A stretch of DNA of 64,000 nt from Dictyobacter aurantiacus (GTDB lineage: Bacteria > Chloroflexota > Ktedonobacteria > Ktedonobacterales > Ktedonobacteraceae): positions 5,642,001-5,706,000 of the forward strand of contig NZ_BIFQ01000001.1 of the NCBI RefSeq assembly GCF_003967515.1. The letters are read 5' to 3'. Below, piece after piece: positions 24,315-34,400 of this stretch. Under the pieces are notes generated by a model. The model did not search any database and had not been told where the DNA came from. It saw only the letters and a list, made by a program, of their open reading frames with translations. The stretch's first letter is position 1; each line of letters opens with the position of its first letter. Made by a program: the position numbers and the translations under genes.

Positions 24315-26291
24315 GTGCGTGAACAGCATTCGATCCTTCTGGCGGGTATTGGTGGCGACTCGCACTCGGTTGGCCTGACGATCCTGCGGCAGTCGCTGTC
24401 GCTGAACGGCTTCAACGTCGTGTACCGGGGTATTCAAAGTCAGCTAGAGGACCTGTTCAGTCTCGCTGGCCTCTTTAATGTGGTGATGCTCTCCAATATG
24501 GATGGGCATGCCGCCTATTATCTGCAGCGCTTTCCCGAGCTGAAGCGGCGCTACCCCTGCGAGGGGACGCGCTGGTATCTCGGTGGCAACCTGCACATCG
24601 GCGATTCGAGCGACAATGAGCGCCTCAAGTACAGGTTTAGCGAGATGGGCTTCGACCGCGTGTTCGTCCGCTTTGTGGAGATTGAGCATGTGCTGGCCAC
24701 GCTTGAGGCCGACCTGGCTGGTCATGAACCCAGGTCGACCGCCTGTCTGGAACAGGATGCCGGCCTCCACTATTTTGGGAGCCAGCTCTTAAACGTCTCG
24801 GACGAAAAGCTTGAGCCTACGGACTGGCAGCGAGCGCGCCGCGCTGTGCTGGAGCGCTGGAAGAACGGGCAGCAGGCCCGCGACCTGGCCGCCAACGCCG
24901 AGTTCCTGGCGCGCCAGCCCTCCTTCGCCGACGCGCAGGCGCGGATTCAGGCGCGCCGGCTGTCACCGCTGATGCAGCCGCGCTGCGGCGTGGCCCGCGT
25001 GGAGCGGCAGATCGAGCTGTTCAGCGCCTTTAAGCGCGCCGGCGTGCAGGTCCTTTCCTACCAGGTGGATTCCCTGACCAGGAACGAGGCCTACGGCAAG
25101 ATCGAGGAGTCCCTGCGCTACCTGGCGCGCCACCGGGAAGAGGACGGCAGCTTGAACGGCTTCCCGGTGGTCAACCACGGGGTCCCGGTTCTGCGCCAGG
25201 TCAGCGCGCGGCTCAAGGTGCCCCTGCAGACGCGGCACAGCACCCGCGATCCACGCCTGCTGGCCGAGATCTCGTACGCCGGTGGCGTCACCTCATTTGA
25301 AGGGGGGTGCATCTGCTACAACATCCCCTACTACAAGGACTACCCGCTGCAGGAATCGATCAGGAACTGGCAATATGTTGACTATCTGACCGGACTCTAT
25401 TACAGCGAATTTGGGATCAAGCTGGATCGCGAGTTCTTTGGGGTCCTGACCGGCACGCTGATCCCGCCCTGCCTGGCGATCCTCACCAATGTGCTGGAGT
25501 CCCTGCTGGCGGCGGCTCAGGGCGTCAAATGTCTCAGCCTGGGCTACGCGGAGCAGGGCAATCGCGCGCAGGATATAGCCGCCGTGCGCGTGTTGGGCCG
25601 GGTCGCCCGCCAGGTGCTCGACCACGCCGGCCACAGCGATGTCCAGGTGAATACGGTCTTTAGCCAGTACATGGCGGCCTTCCCGCAGGATGTCCAGCGC
25701 GCCCAGGAGCTTATCTACCAGTCCGCCATCACCGCGACCCTGGCGCGTGCGACCCGCATCATCATCAAAACGCCCGTCGAGGCATACAAGATACCCGCGC
25801 TGACAGATAATCTGCTGGGTATCGGATTGGTGGCTCAGGGGATAAGCAGCGCCGTGTCCGTGGCGATCGATGAGGAGCGTGTGCGGCAGGAAGAGGAGCT
25901 CATCACGCGCGAGTTCCAGGCCCTCTTTGAGAGCGTCATGTTCTGCGGGCATGGCTCGCTGACGAAGGGGATTGTAGAAGCCTTTCATCGTGGCTACATC
26001 GATATTCCGTTCGCGCCCAGCCTCTACAACAAAGGAAAAGTGATGACCGCGCGCGACGCCACAGGGGCGATTCGCTTCCTCTCCTGCGGCGAGCTGGCGC
26101 TGGACAAGGAGATCCAGGACTTTCATCGCGAGAAGATGCGGGAGCGGCGCGCCGCCGAGGGCGTGCTGGATGAGCGCCAGGGGTATCTTCTCGTGGAACG
26201 TGATGTCTTGCGCATTACCCGGAACCAGTTTGCCTCCTGGCCGCTGGACGGCGCGCCCATGGAGGCCAGCGGACTGCTGGTAGATAGATAA
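24315..26291 (+). CDS. Fused glutamate (methylaspartate) mutase, S and E subunits in one chain
   Basis: A 658-residue coenzyme-B12 mutase that rearranges L-glutamate to (2S,3S)-3-methylaspartate. Residues 1-135 are the cobalamin-binding S component: GDSHSVG matches DxHxxG, with His17 expected to coordinate cobalt. Residues about 160-640 are the catalytic E component (AYGKIEESLRYL, NGFPVVNHG, GGCICYNIPYYKDYPL, IIKTPVEAYKIP). In most bacteria the two are separate genes. Friulimicin- and vicenistatin-type clusters also use this enzyme. Start is GTG 24315, with only a weak AAGAGAAAGAG upstream. The first NRPS follows 16 bases after the stop. Confidence 0.92.
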   Translation: MREQHSILLAGIGGDSHSVGLTILRQSLSLNGFNVVYRGIQSQLEDLFSLAGLFNVVMLSNMDGHAAYYLQRFPELKRRYPCEGTRWYLGGNLHIGDSSDNERLKYRFSEMGFDRVFVRFVEIEHVLATLEADLAGHEPRSTACLEQDAGLHYFGSQLLNVSDEKLEPTDWQRARRAVLERWKNGQQARDLAANAEFLARQPSFADAQARIQARRLSPLMQPRCGVARVERQIELFSAFKRAGVQVLSYQVDSLTRNEAYGKIEESLRYLARHREEDGSLNGFPVVNHGVPVLRQVSARLKVPLQTRHSTRDPRLLAEISYAGGVTSFEGGCICYNIPYYKDYPLQESIRNWQYVDYLTGLYYSEFGIKLDREFFGVLTGTLIPPCLAILTNVLESLLAAAQGVKCLSLGYAEQGNRAQDIAAVRVLGRVARQVLDHAGHSDVQVNTVFSQYMAAFPQDVQRAQELIYQSAITATLARATRIIIKTPVEAYKIPALTDNLLGIGLVAQGISSAVSVAIDEERVRQEEELITREFQALFESVMFCGHGSLTKGIVEAFHRGYIDIPFAPSLYNKGKVMTARDATGAIRFLSCGELALDKEIQDFHREKMRERRAAEGVLDERQGYLLVERDVLRITRNQFASWPLDGAPMEASGLLVDR

Positions 26292-26307
26292 GATTGTGAG
26301 AGAGACC

Positions 26308-29300
26308 ATGCAGAGCATAGAGCCTGATGCAACGATATGTGATGATGCCCGGGCGGTGGCCGCGTACAGGGTGATGCGGGAGGATAGCCGCTTCAAGGAC
26401 GCGTGTCTCGCGCAGCTCTTTGAGGCCCAGGCCGCGCGCAGCCCGGACGCCAGCGCGCTCTGGTGCGACGGCATAGACGTAAGCTACCAGGAGTTGAACG
26501 AGCGCGCCAACCAGCTCGCGCACGCCCTGCGCGAGCTTGGCGTGGGTCCCGCTGTGCGCGTGGGCATCTGCCTGGAGCGCTCGGTAGAGATGGCGGTTGG
26601 CTTGCTGGGCGTGCTCAAGTCAGGTGGAACGTATGTCCCGCTGGACCCGCAGTATCCAGCTGATCGACTCCACTTCATGCTGGAGGACGCGCGGCCGCTG
26701 GCGCTGGTGACGATGGAGCGCCTGCGCGACCGGCTCGGTGCGCAGGAGATCGCCAGTATCTACCTGGACGCCGACCGATCCTCCCTCGCACAGAAGAGCA
26801 ATGCCAATCCGCGCGCCCTGGCGACCCCGGTCGATATCGCCTACATCATGTACACCTCTGGATCGACGGGACGGCCCAAGGGCGTCATGATCTCGCAGCG
26901 CGCCATCGCCAATCGCATCCTCTGGGCGCAGTGCGAGATCCCGCTCATGCCGGGTGATAGCGTCTTTCAACTGACCTCGTTTAGCTTTGATGCCTCAGCC
27001 TGGGAGTTTTTCTCTCCCTGGCTGGCTGGCGCGCGGGTCGTACTGGTCGATCCGGCTCGCCAGCTGGACAGCGAGTATCTTGTGCGCCTGATGATTGAGC
27101 AGCGCATTACGGTCTCTCACTTTATCGCTTCGCTGCTGCAGGTATTGGTGGAGACGCCGGGATTGGAGCAATGCACCAGCCTGCGCGTCGTGCTCTCGGG
27201 TGGCGAGGCCGTCCCCCGCGCCCTGCCGCCGCGCCTGCTGGCTCGCGTCGCGGTTGACTTCTATCAGTTCTATGGTCCGACCGAGGCCGCGGTCAGCGTC
27301 ACCTCGTGGAAGTACAAGGCCGACAGTGGCCTGCAGAACCTGCCCATCGGCAAGGCGATGCCGGGCATGGAGACGTACGTGCTCGACGACGAGATGCGGC
27401 GGGTCCCGGTTGGCGTCGCGGGCGAGCTGTATCTAGGAGGGGTGGAGGGGCTGGCCTATGGATATTTCGAGCGCCCGCAGTTGACGGCCGAGCGCTTTGT
27501 GCCGCATCCCTACAGCACGCACCCCGGCGCCCGGCTGTACCGGACCGGCGACCTGGCGCGCTACCTGCCCGATGGCAACCTGGAGTTCCTGGGACGTGTC
27601 GACCACCAGGTCAAGGTGCGCGGTATCCGCATCGAGACCGAGGAGATCGAGGCCGCGCTCGATCGCCTGCCGGAGGTCGGAGGCGCGGTGGTACTGGTAC
27701 GCGAGGATCGGCCGGGCGATAAGCGGCTGGTGGCCTACCTGATTGCTTCGGCCACCTTACGTGGAAGCGAACCTTTGACGGCACGGCAGCTGCGCCAGGC
27801 TCTGCAGACCGAGCTGCCGCAGACCATGATCCCGGCGGCTTTCGTCTGGCTGGATGCCTTCCCGCTCACCCCGAACAGCAAGATCGATCGTCGCGCTCTG
27901 CCCGCGCCGCGCTGGGAGTTGCTGGATGATCTAAATGAGCAGCAACAGCCCGCGACACCAACCGAGCGGGCCCTGGCTGAAGCCTGGTGTGAGGCCTTTG
28001 GCCTCCCCCAGGTGAGCCGGGAGGCGAACTTCTTTGAGCTCGGCGGCCACTCGCTGCTGGCCACGCAGCTGATCTCGCGCGTGCGCCACCACCTCAAGGT
28101 CAACCTGCCGGTGCGCGCGCTCTTTGAAGAGCCGACCCTGGCGGCGCTGGCGGCGCGCATCGAGGCGCTGGCGCAGGAAGAGCAGCGCAGCCGTCGTCCA
28201 GCGCTGCGCGCGCAGGGGCAGAAGGGCGAGGCCCCGCTGGCTTATGAGCAGGAACAGCTCTGGTTCCTGGCCCAGTTTGATCCGCTCAGCCCCGCCTACA
28301 ATACGACGCTGCTGCTACAGCTGGAGGGTCCACTGCAGCTGGAGGCGCTGCGTGACAGCCTGAATGATCTGCTGGCGCGGCATGAGAGTTTGCGCACCAG
28401 CTTCCACGAACGCGATGGTCAACCCTTTCAGGTTGTCGAGCCCGCGCTGACGCTGGAGCTGCCGCTGCTCGATCTCTCCGAGCGCGACGAGCAAGCGCGA
28501 CGCCTCGGCTATGAGCAGGCTTGCCAGCAGGAGGCCAACACCCCCTTTGATCTGCGGCAGGCGCCACTGCTGCGCGTACGCCTGGTCCGTATGGCTCCTG
28601 AGCGGCACACGCTGCTGCTGACCACCCATCACCTGATCTTTGATGGTCTGTCGCAGGAGATCTTTTTCCGCGAGCTGCGCGCGCTCTACCTGGCCAGAAC
28701 GACCGGCGCCGGGGAGCCACTGGCGCCGCTGTCGGTGCAGTACAGCGATTACGCTCGCTGGCAGCGTGGCTGGCTGCAGGGCGAGGCTCTGGCCGAGGAA
28801 CTGGCCTTCTGGCGACAGGAGGTGGCTGGCGCCGCCACCTTCCTCGATCTACCAACCAGCGTCCCACGCGCGACCGCCGCCGGGACCAGTGGCGTGACGC
28901 GCCTGTTCTCACTGGCGCCGGAGCTGACGGAGCAGCTGAAGAGCTTCGCGCGCCAGGAGGGCTGCACCCTCTACATGCTGCTGCTGGCGGGACTGGAGGT
29001 GCTGCTGAGCCGCTATAGCCGCCAGGAGGACTTCTTGCTGGGCATGCCGGTGCATACGCGCCAGCAGGAAGAAGCCGAAGGGCTGATCGGCATGCTGGTT
29101 AACACGCTGGTGGTGCGCGCCGACGTGCAGGGGGAGCCCTCGGGTCGTCAGCTGCTGCACCGCGTGCGTGAGCGCCTGCTGAGCGCGCAGAGCCATGGCG
29201 ATCTGCCGCTGGAGAAGCTGGTGGAGGCCGTGCGGCCCGAACGCTCCGGTGGGGCGACGCCACTGATCCAGGTGGCCTTTGCCTGGGAGGAGCCGCCGCC

Positions 29301-31473
29301 AGCTGGTTGGGAGTTCGGACCCGGCCTGAGTCTGCGCGTCGAGCCCTGGGCCAGCCACAGCGCCAAATTCGAGCTGACCTTCTTCGCCTGGGAGACGCCC
29401 GATGGCATCCAGGGCATGCTGGAATACAACTCGGTCCTGCACGATGACCAGAGCATGCGGCAGTTGATTGAACACTGGCGGCAGCTCCTGCACGGCCTGG
29501 TCAGCCAGCCCGATTGCTCGGTACAGCGGCTGGACCTGCTCACACCGCAGGAGCGCCAGCGGCAGATCGTCGACTGGAATCAGACGCGGCGAGATTTCCC
29601 TGTCGATGCCTGCGTCCATGACCTGGTGGAAGAGCAGGCACGGGCACATCCGCAGGCGCCGGCGGTCAGCGACGCGCATCAGACGCTGAGCTACCAGGAG
29701 CTCAACGAGCGCGCCAACCGGCTGGCCCACTATCTGCGGGAGCAGGGGGTGGGACCCGAGGTGCGCGTGGGCGTCTGCCTGCCGCGCTCGGTGGAGCTGG
29801 TGGTGAGCCTGCTGGCGATCTGGAAGGCGGGGGGGGCCTATGTGCCGCTGGACCCCGGCTATCCACGCGAGCGCCTGACCTACATGCTCAGTGAGGCGCA
29901 GGCCTGGCTGGTCATCTCAACGGCAGAGCAGCAGGCCGATCTGCCCGCGACCGGTGTACGCGTGCTTAACCTGTCCACACTGAGTACGGATCTCACGCGG
30001 TATCCAGACTCGAATCCCGCTGCGGCGGCAAGTGCCACCAATCTGGCCTATGTGATCTACACTTCGGGCTCAACCGGCGCGCCCAAAGGCGTGCAGGTCA
30101 CGCAACGCAACATCGTGCAGCTGGTCTACGATCCTGTTTATACCGCGATAACGCCGCAGGACCGCATCGCCTGTGCCTCGAACGTGGCCTTTGACGCGCT
30201 GACCTTCGAGGTCTGGGCTCCCCTGACCCGCGGTACCCACCTGGTCTGCCTGAATCAGGACACGATCCTGCAGCCGCGCGCACTCGCGCGAGCGCTGCGC
30301 GAGCATGAGATCAGCATCCTCTTCCTGACCACCGCCCTGGGTATCCAGGTGGCGCAGCAAGAGCCGGACGCCTTCAATTCGCTGCGATTCCTCATGCTGG
30401 GAGGTGAGGCCATCGATGCGCGCGCGGTCAGGACTGCGCTGCAGGATGGAGCCGCCCGTCGTCTGCTGAACATGTATGGCCCGACCGAATGTACCACCTT
30501 TGCGCTCTTCTATCATGTTGATGATGTCGCTGAGGGAGATGTGACGATCCCAATCGGCCGACCCATTGGCAATACGCGAGCCTATGTGCTCGACGCACAC
30601 CAGCAATTGGTGCCGCCGGGTGTGGTGGGCGAGCTCTATCTGGGCGGTGAAGGTCTCGCGCGCGGTTACCTTAACCAGCCCGCGTTGACCGCCGAACGTT
30701 TCGTGCCCGATCCCTGGAGCGGCCAGGATGGCGCGCGCCTCTATCGCACCGGTGACCTGGCGCGGGCGCGTGAGGACGGCGCGCTGATCTTTGTGGGACG
30801 TGAGGATGGGCAGGTCAAGCTGCGCGGCTACCGCATCGAGATCGGCGAGATCGAGAGTCGCCTGCTGCGACACCCGGCCGTGCGCGCGGCGACCGTGCTC
30901 CTGCGTGAAGATCAGCCGGGCGAGAAGCAGCTGGTGGCTTACCTGGTTGCTCAAGGCGAGGAGAGGCCAGCGCTGGCGACGCTGCGGGCGCATGTGCGCG
31001 AGCAGCTGCCGGAATACATGCTGCCCTCGCATTTTGTCTGGCTGGAGCAGCTGCCCTTGACCCCCAACGGCAAGGTGGATAAGCGAGCCCTGCCGGCCCC
31101 TTCACGCCAGTTGGGGGAGACCGTGGGTGAGGAGCAGCGGCCGCGCACTGAGCTGGAGGAGGCGCTGGCCATCATCTGGTCGGAGGCCCTGGGGGGCCAG
31201 CGCATCGGTCGCGAGGAGAGCTTCTTCGATCTCGGCGGCCACTCGCTGCTGGCCATTCAGCTGATCTCGCGCGTACGCAGTCGCCTGCGCATCGATGTGC
31301 CGGTGCGCGCGCTGTTTGAATATCCCACCCTGGCCGGATTCGCGGCCGCCTTGCCCGCATATGAGGCGACGCCCGGACTGGCCAACGCCAGTGCGCGCCT
31401 GTATCTGCGCATCCATAAGATGTCACCCGCGGAACTAGAAGCACAGCTTAAAGCAAAGAAGAAGAAGAGTTAA
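26308..31473 (+). CDS. NRPS 1: A-T-C-A-T (loading module and module 2)
   Basis: A 1721-residue synthetase opening with an A domain, so it starts the chain. A1 (about 25-530) has YTSGSTGRPKG at 182; hand-read code D-A-W-H-V-S-F-V-S, with His278 and Ser301 as in Ser-type codes, but not assigned. T1 Ser582 in GGHSLL. C2 (about 635-1075) has HHLIFDG at 774. A2 (about 1085-1590) has YTSGSTGAPKG at 1251; code D-A-F-F-M-G-M-T-F, close to Val/Ile codes. T2 Ser1646. A Lys-rich tail ends the protein. No epimerase. GTG 26296 is an alternative start. Module 2 closely resembles module 3 in the next gene. The next gene begins immediately after the stop. Confidence 0.93.
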   Translation: MQSIEPDATICDDARAVAAYRVMREDSRFKDACLAQLFEAQAARSPDASALWCDGIDVSYQELNERANQLAHALRELGVGPAVRVGICLERSVEMAVGLLGVLKSGGTYVPLDPQYPADRLHFMLEDARPLALVTMERLRDRLGAQEIASIYLDADRSSLAQKSNANPRALATPVDIAYIMYTSGSTGRPKGVMISQRAIANRILWAQCEIPLMPGDSVFQLTSFSFDASAWEFFSPWLAGARVVLVDPARQLDSEYLVRLMIEQRITVSHFIASLLQVLVETPGLEQCTSLRVVLSGGEAVPRALPPRLLARVAVDFYQFYGPTEAAVSVTSWKYKADSGLQNLPIGKAMPGMETYVLDDEMRRVPVGVAGELYLGGVEGLAYGYFERPQLTAERFVPHPYSTHPGARLYRTGDLARYLPDGNLEFLGRVDHQVKVRGIRIETEEIEAALDRLPEVGGAVVLVREDRPGDKRLVAYLIASATLRGSEPLTARQLRQALQTELPQTMIPAAFVWLDAFPLTPNSKIDRRALPAPRWELLDDLNEQQQPATPTERALAEAWCEAFGLPQVSREANFFELGGHSLLATQLISRVRHHLKVNLPVRALFEEPTLAALAARIEALAQEEQRSRRPALRAQGQKGEAPLAYEQEQLWFLAQFDPLSPAYNTTLLLQLEGPLQLEALRDSLNDLLARHESLRTSFHERDGQPFQVVEPALTLELPLLDLSERDEQARRLGYEQACQQEANTPFDLRQAPLLRVRLVRMAPERHTLLLTTHHLIFDGLSQEIFFRELRALYLARTTGAGEPLAPLSVQYSDYARWQRGWLQGEALAEELAFWRQEVAGAATFLDLPTSVPRATAAGTSGVTRLFSLAPELTEQLKSFARQEGCTLYMLLLAGLEVLLSRYSRQEDFLLGMPVHTRQQEEAEGLIGMLVNTLVVRADVQGEPSGRQLLHRVRERLLSAQSHGDLPLEKLVEAVRPERSGGATPLIQVAFAWEEPPPAGWEFGPGLSLRVEPWASHSAKFELTFFAWETPDGIQGMLEYNSVLHDDQSMRQLIEHWRQLLHGLVSQPDCSVQRLDLLTPQERQRQIVDWNQTRRDFPVDACVHDLVEEQARAHPQAPAVSDAHQTLSYQELNERANRLAHYLREQGVGPEVRVGVCLPRSVELVVSLLAIWKAGGAYVPLDPGYPRERLTYMLSEAQAWLVISTAEQQADLPATGVRVLNLSTLSTDLTRYPDSNPAAAASATNLAYVIYTSGSTGAPKGVQVTQRNIVQLVYDPVYTAITPQDRIACASNVAFDALTFEVWAPLTRGTHLVCLNQDTILQPRALARALREHEISILFLTTALGIQVAQQEPDAFNSLRFLMLGGEAIDARAVRTALQDGAARRLLNMYGPTECTTFALFYHVDDVAEGDVTIPIGRPIGNTRAYVLDAHQQLVPPGVVGELYLGGEGLARGYLNQPALTAERFVPDPWSGQDGARLYRTGDLARAREDGALIFVGREDGQVKLRGYRIEIGEIESRLLRHPAVRAATVLLREDQPGEKQLVAYLVAQGEERPALATLRAHVREQLPEYMLPSHFVWLEQLPLTPNGKVDKRALPAPSRQLGETVGEEQRPRTELEEALAIIWSEALGGQRIGREESFFDLGGHSLLAIQLISRVRSRLRIDVPVRALFEYPTLAGFAAALPAYEATPGLANASARLYLRIHKMSPAELEAQLKAKKKKS

Positions 31474-34400
31474 ATGACCATGGAGCCAAACGATTACAAT
31501 CAGGAGCAAGCTTTTTCGGAGCAGCAGAGCGAGCTGTTAGCCCTGCTGCTGGCCGAAGAGGGGTTCAGCCTCTCTACCCGACCGCCACTCACGCGCGGCA
31601 GCTACGACGCTGGAGAGCCGATAGCACTGGCCTACGAGCAGGAGCCGCTCTGGTTTCTGGCACAGCTGGAGCCCGGCAATCCCTTCTACAACGTGCCGGT
31701 CATGCTGCGCCTGGACGGCCCTTTGCAACAGGAGGCGCTGCGGGCCAGTCTCAACGCCCTGTTGGCGCGTCACGAGAGCCTGCGTACCAGCTTCCACGAG
31801 CGAGCCGGCCAGCCCTTCCAGGCTGTCGAACCCGAGCTGACGCTGGACTTGCCGTTGCTCGACCTGTCGACACGCGGCGGTGAGGCGAGGCGGGAAGCCC
31901 TGCGGCTGGCGGTGCGACGTGAGGCGGATACCCCCTTCGATCTGCGGCGGGCGCCGCTGGTGAGGGCGCGACTGGTGCGCTGCGGACCAGAGGAACACTA
32001 TCTGCTCTTCACGGCTCACCATCTTGTCTTCGATGGCTGGTCGCTCGGGGTCTTCTTCCGCGAGCTGAAAGCGCTCTACGGAGCGCTCGTCGCCGGTGAA
32101 CCGCCCGCCCTGCCTCCGCTACCGATTCAATACGCCGATTATGCGCGCTGGCAGCGCGGCTGGCTGCAGGGCGAGGCCCTGGCTGAAGAGCTGGCCTTCT
32201 GGCGGCAGGAGGTGGATGGCGCCGCCACCTTCCTCGATCTGCCAACCACGTATCCACGTACGGGCGCGCCCGGCTTTCAGGGGGCCAGCCAGGAGTTCGC
32301 CTTTTCATCAGAGCTGACGGAGCAGCTGAAGGCCCTGGCGCGTCAGGAGGACTGTACCCTCTATATGCTGCTGCTGGCGGGACTGGAGGTGCTGCTGAGC
32401 CGCTATAGCTGCCAGGAGGACTTCTTGCTGGGCACGCCGATGCATACGCGGCGCCAGGAGGAGACCGAGGGGCTGATCGGCATGCTGGTCAATACGCTGG
32501 TGGTGCGCGCCGACGTGCGGGGGGAGCCTTCGGGTCGCCAGCTGCTGCGCCGCGTGCGTGAGCGCCTGCTGGGCGTGCAGAGCCATGCCGACCTGCCGCT
32601 GGAAGAGCTGGTCAAGGCCCTCAATCCCGAGCGTGCGGGCAGCGCCACGCCGCTAGTCCAGGTCGTCTTTGCCTGGGAAGATTTGCCACCGGAACAGCAG
32701 GAGCTAGGACCCGGACTGAGCCTGCACATCGAGCCCTGGGTCAGTCACAGCGCCAAATTTGAGCTGACCGTTCTGGCCTGGGAGACGCCCGACGGCATCC
32801 GGGGCCAGCTGGAATATAATACGGCCCTGCATGATGGGGCCAGCATGATCCGACTGATTGAGCACTGGCGGCAGCTCTTGCATGGCCTGGTCAGCCAGCC
32901 CGAGCGCCCGGTGCAGCGGCTGGACCTGCTCACACCGCAGGAGCGCCAGCGACAGATCGTCGATTGGAATCAGACGCGACAGGAGTTCCCCGCTGAGCGT
33001 ACGGTCTGCGGTTTGATTGAAGAGCAGGCGCGGACACATGCGCAGGCGCCGGCGGTCAGCGACGCGCAGGAGGCGCTGAGCTACCAGGAGCTCAACGAGC
33101 GCGCCAACCGGCTGGCCCACTATCTGCGGGAGCAGGGGGTGGGACCCGAGGTGCGCGTGGGCGCCTGCCTGCCGCGCTCGGTGAAGCTGGTGGTGAGCCT
33201 GCTGGCGATCTGGAAGGCGGGCGGGGCCTATGTGCCGCTAGACCCCGGCTATCCACGCGAGCGCCTGACCTATATGCTCAGTGACGCGGGCGCACAGCTG
33301 GTGCTGACAGGATCACAGTCACAGGAGAACCTGAGGGAGAGCGACGTCCACGTGCTGTATCTGGATCAGATGGAGTCAGAACTGGCGCTATATCCGACCC
33401 TGGATGTAGAGGAAAGCGGGGAAGCGAGCAACCTGGCGTATATCGTCTATACCTCGGGCTCGACTGGCGCGCCCAAAGGCGTGCAGGTCACACAGCGCAA
33501 CATCATGCAGCTGGCCTACCATCCCTTCTATACCCCGGTCGCGCCCGGTGATCGCGTTGGCTGTGCCTCAAGCGTGGCCTTTGATGCGCTGACCTTCGAG
33601 GTCTGGGCCACCCTGGCCCACGGCGCCCACCTGATCTGCCTGGACCAGGACACGATTCTGCAGCCGGGCGCGCTGGCACGAGCGCTGCGCGAGCAGCAGG
33701 TCAGCAATCTCTTCCTGACCACAGCGCTGGTAAACCAGGTGGCGCAGCAGGAACCGGGCGCCTTCAGTCTGTTGCGTTCGCTCTCGTTTGGCGGCGAGGC
33801 CGTTGAGCCGCGCTGGATTCGAGCCATCCTGCGCGCCGGTGCCCCACAGCGGCTGGTGCACATGTATGGTCCGGCTGAATGCACCACCTATGCGCTCTTC
33901 TATCATGTTGATGATGTCGCTGAGGGAGATGTGACGATCCCGATTGGCCGGCCCATCGGCAATACGCGGGCCTATGTGCTCGACGCGTATCAGCAGCTGG
34001 TGCCGCCGGGCGTGGTGGGCGAGCTCTATCTGGGCGGTGAAGGCGTGACGCGTGGCTATCTCAACCAGCCCGCCCTGACCACCGAACGCTTCGTGCCCGA
34101 CCCCTGGAGCGACCGGCCGGGCGCGCGCCTCTATCGCACCGGTGACCTGGTGCGGGCGCGTGAGGATGGCGCGCTGATCTTTGTGGGACGTGAGGACGGG
34201 CAGGTCAAGCTGCGCGGCAACCGCATCGAGGTCGGTGAGATCGAGAGTCGCCTGCTGCGACACCCGGCCGTGCGCGCGGCGACCGTGCTCCTGCGCGAGG
34301 ATCGACCGGGGGAGAAGCGCCTCGTCGCCTATCTGGTGGGCCAGGACGAGCAGCGGCCCACACCGGCCGAGATCCGCGCCTATGCGCGTGAGCAGTTGCC

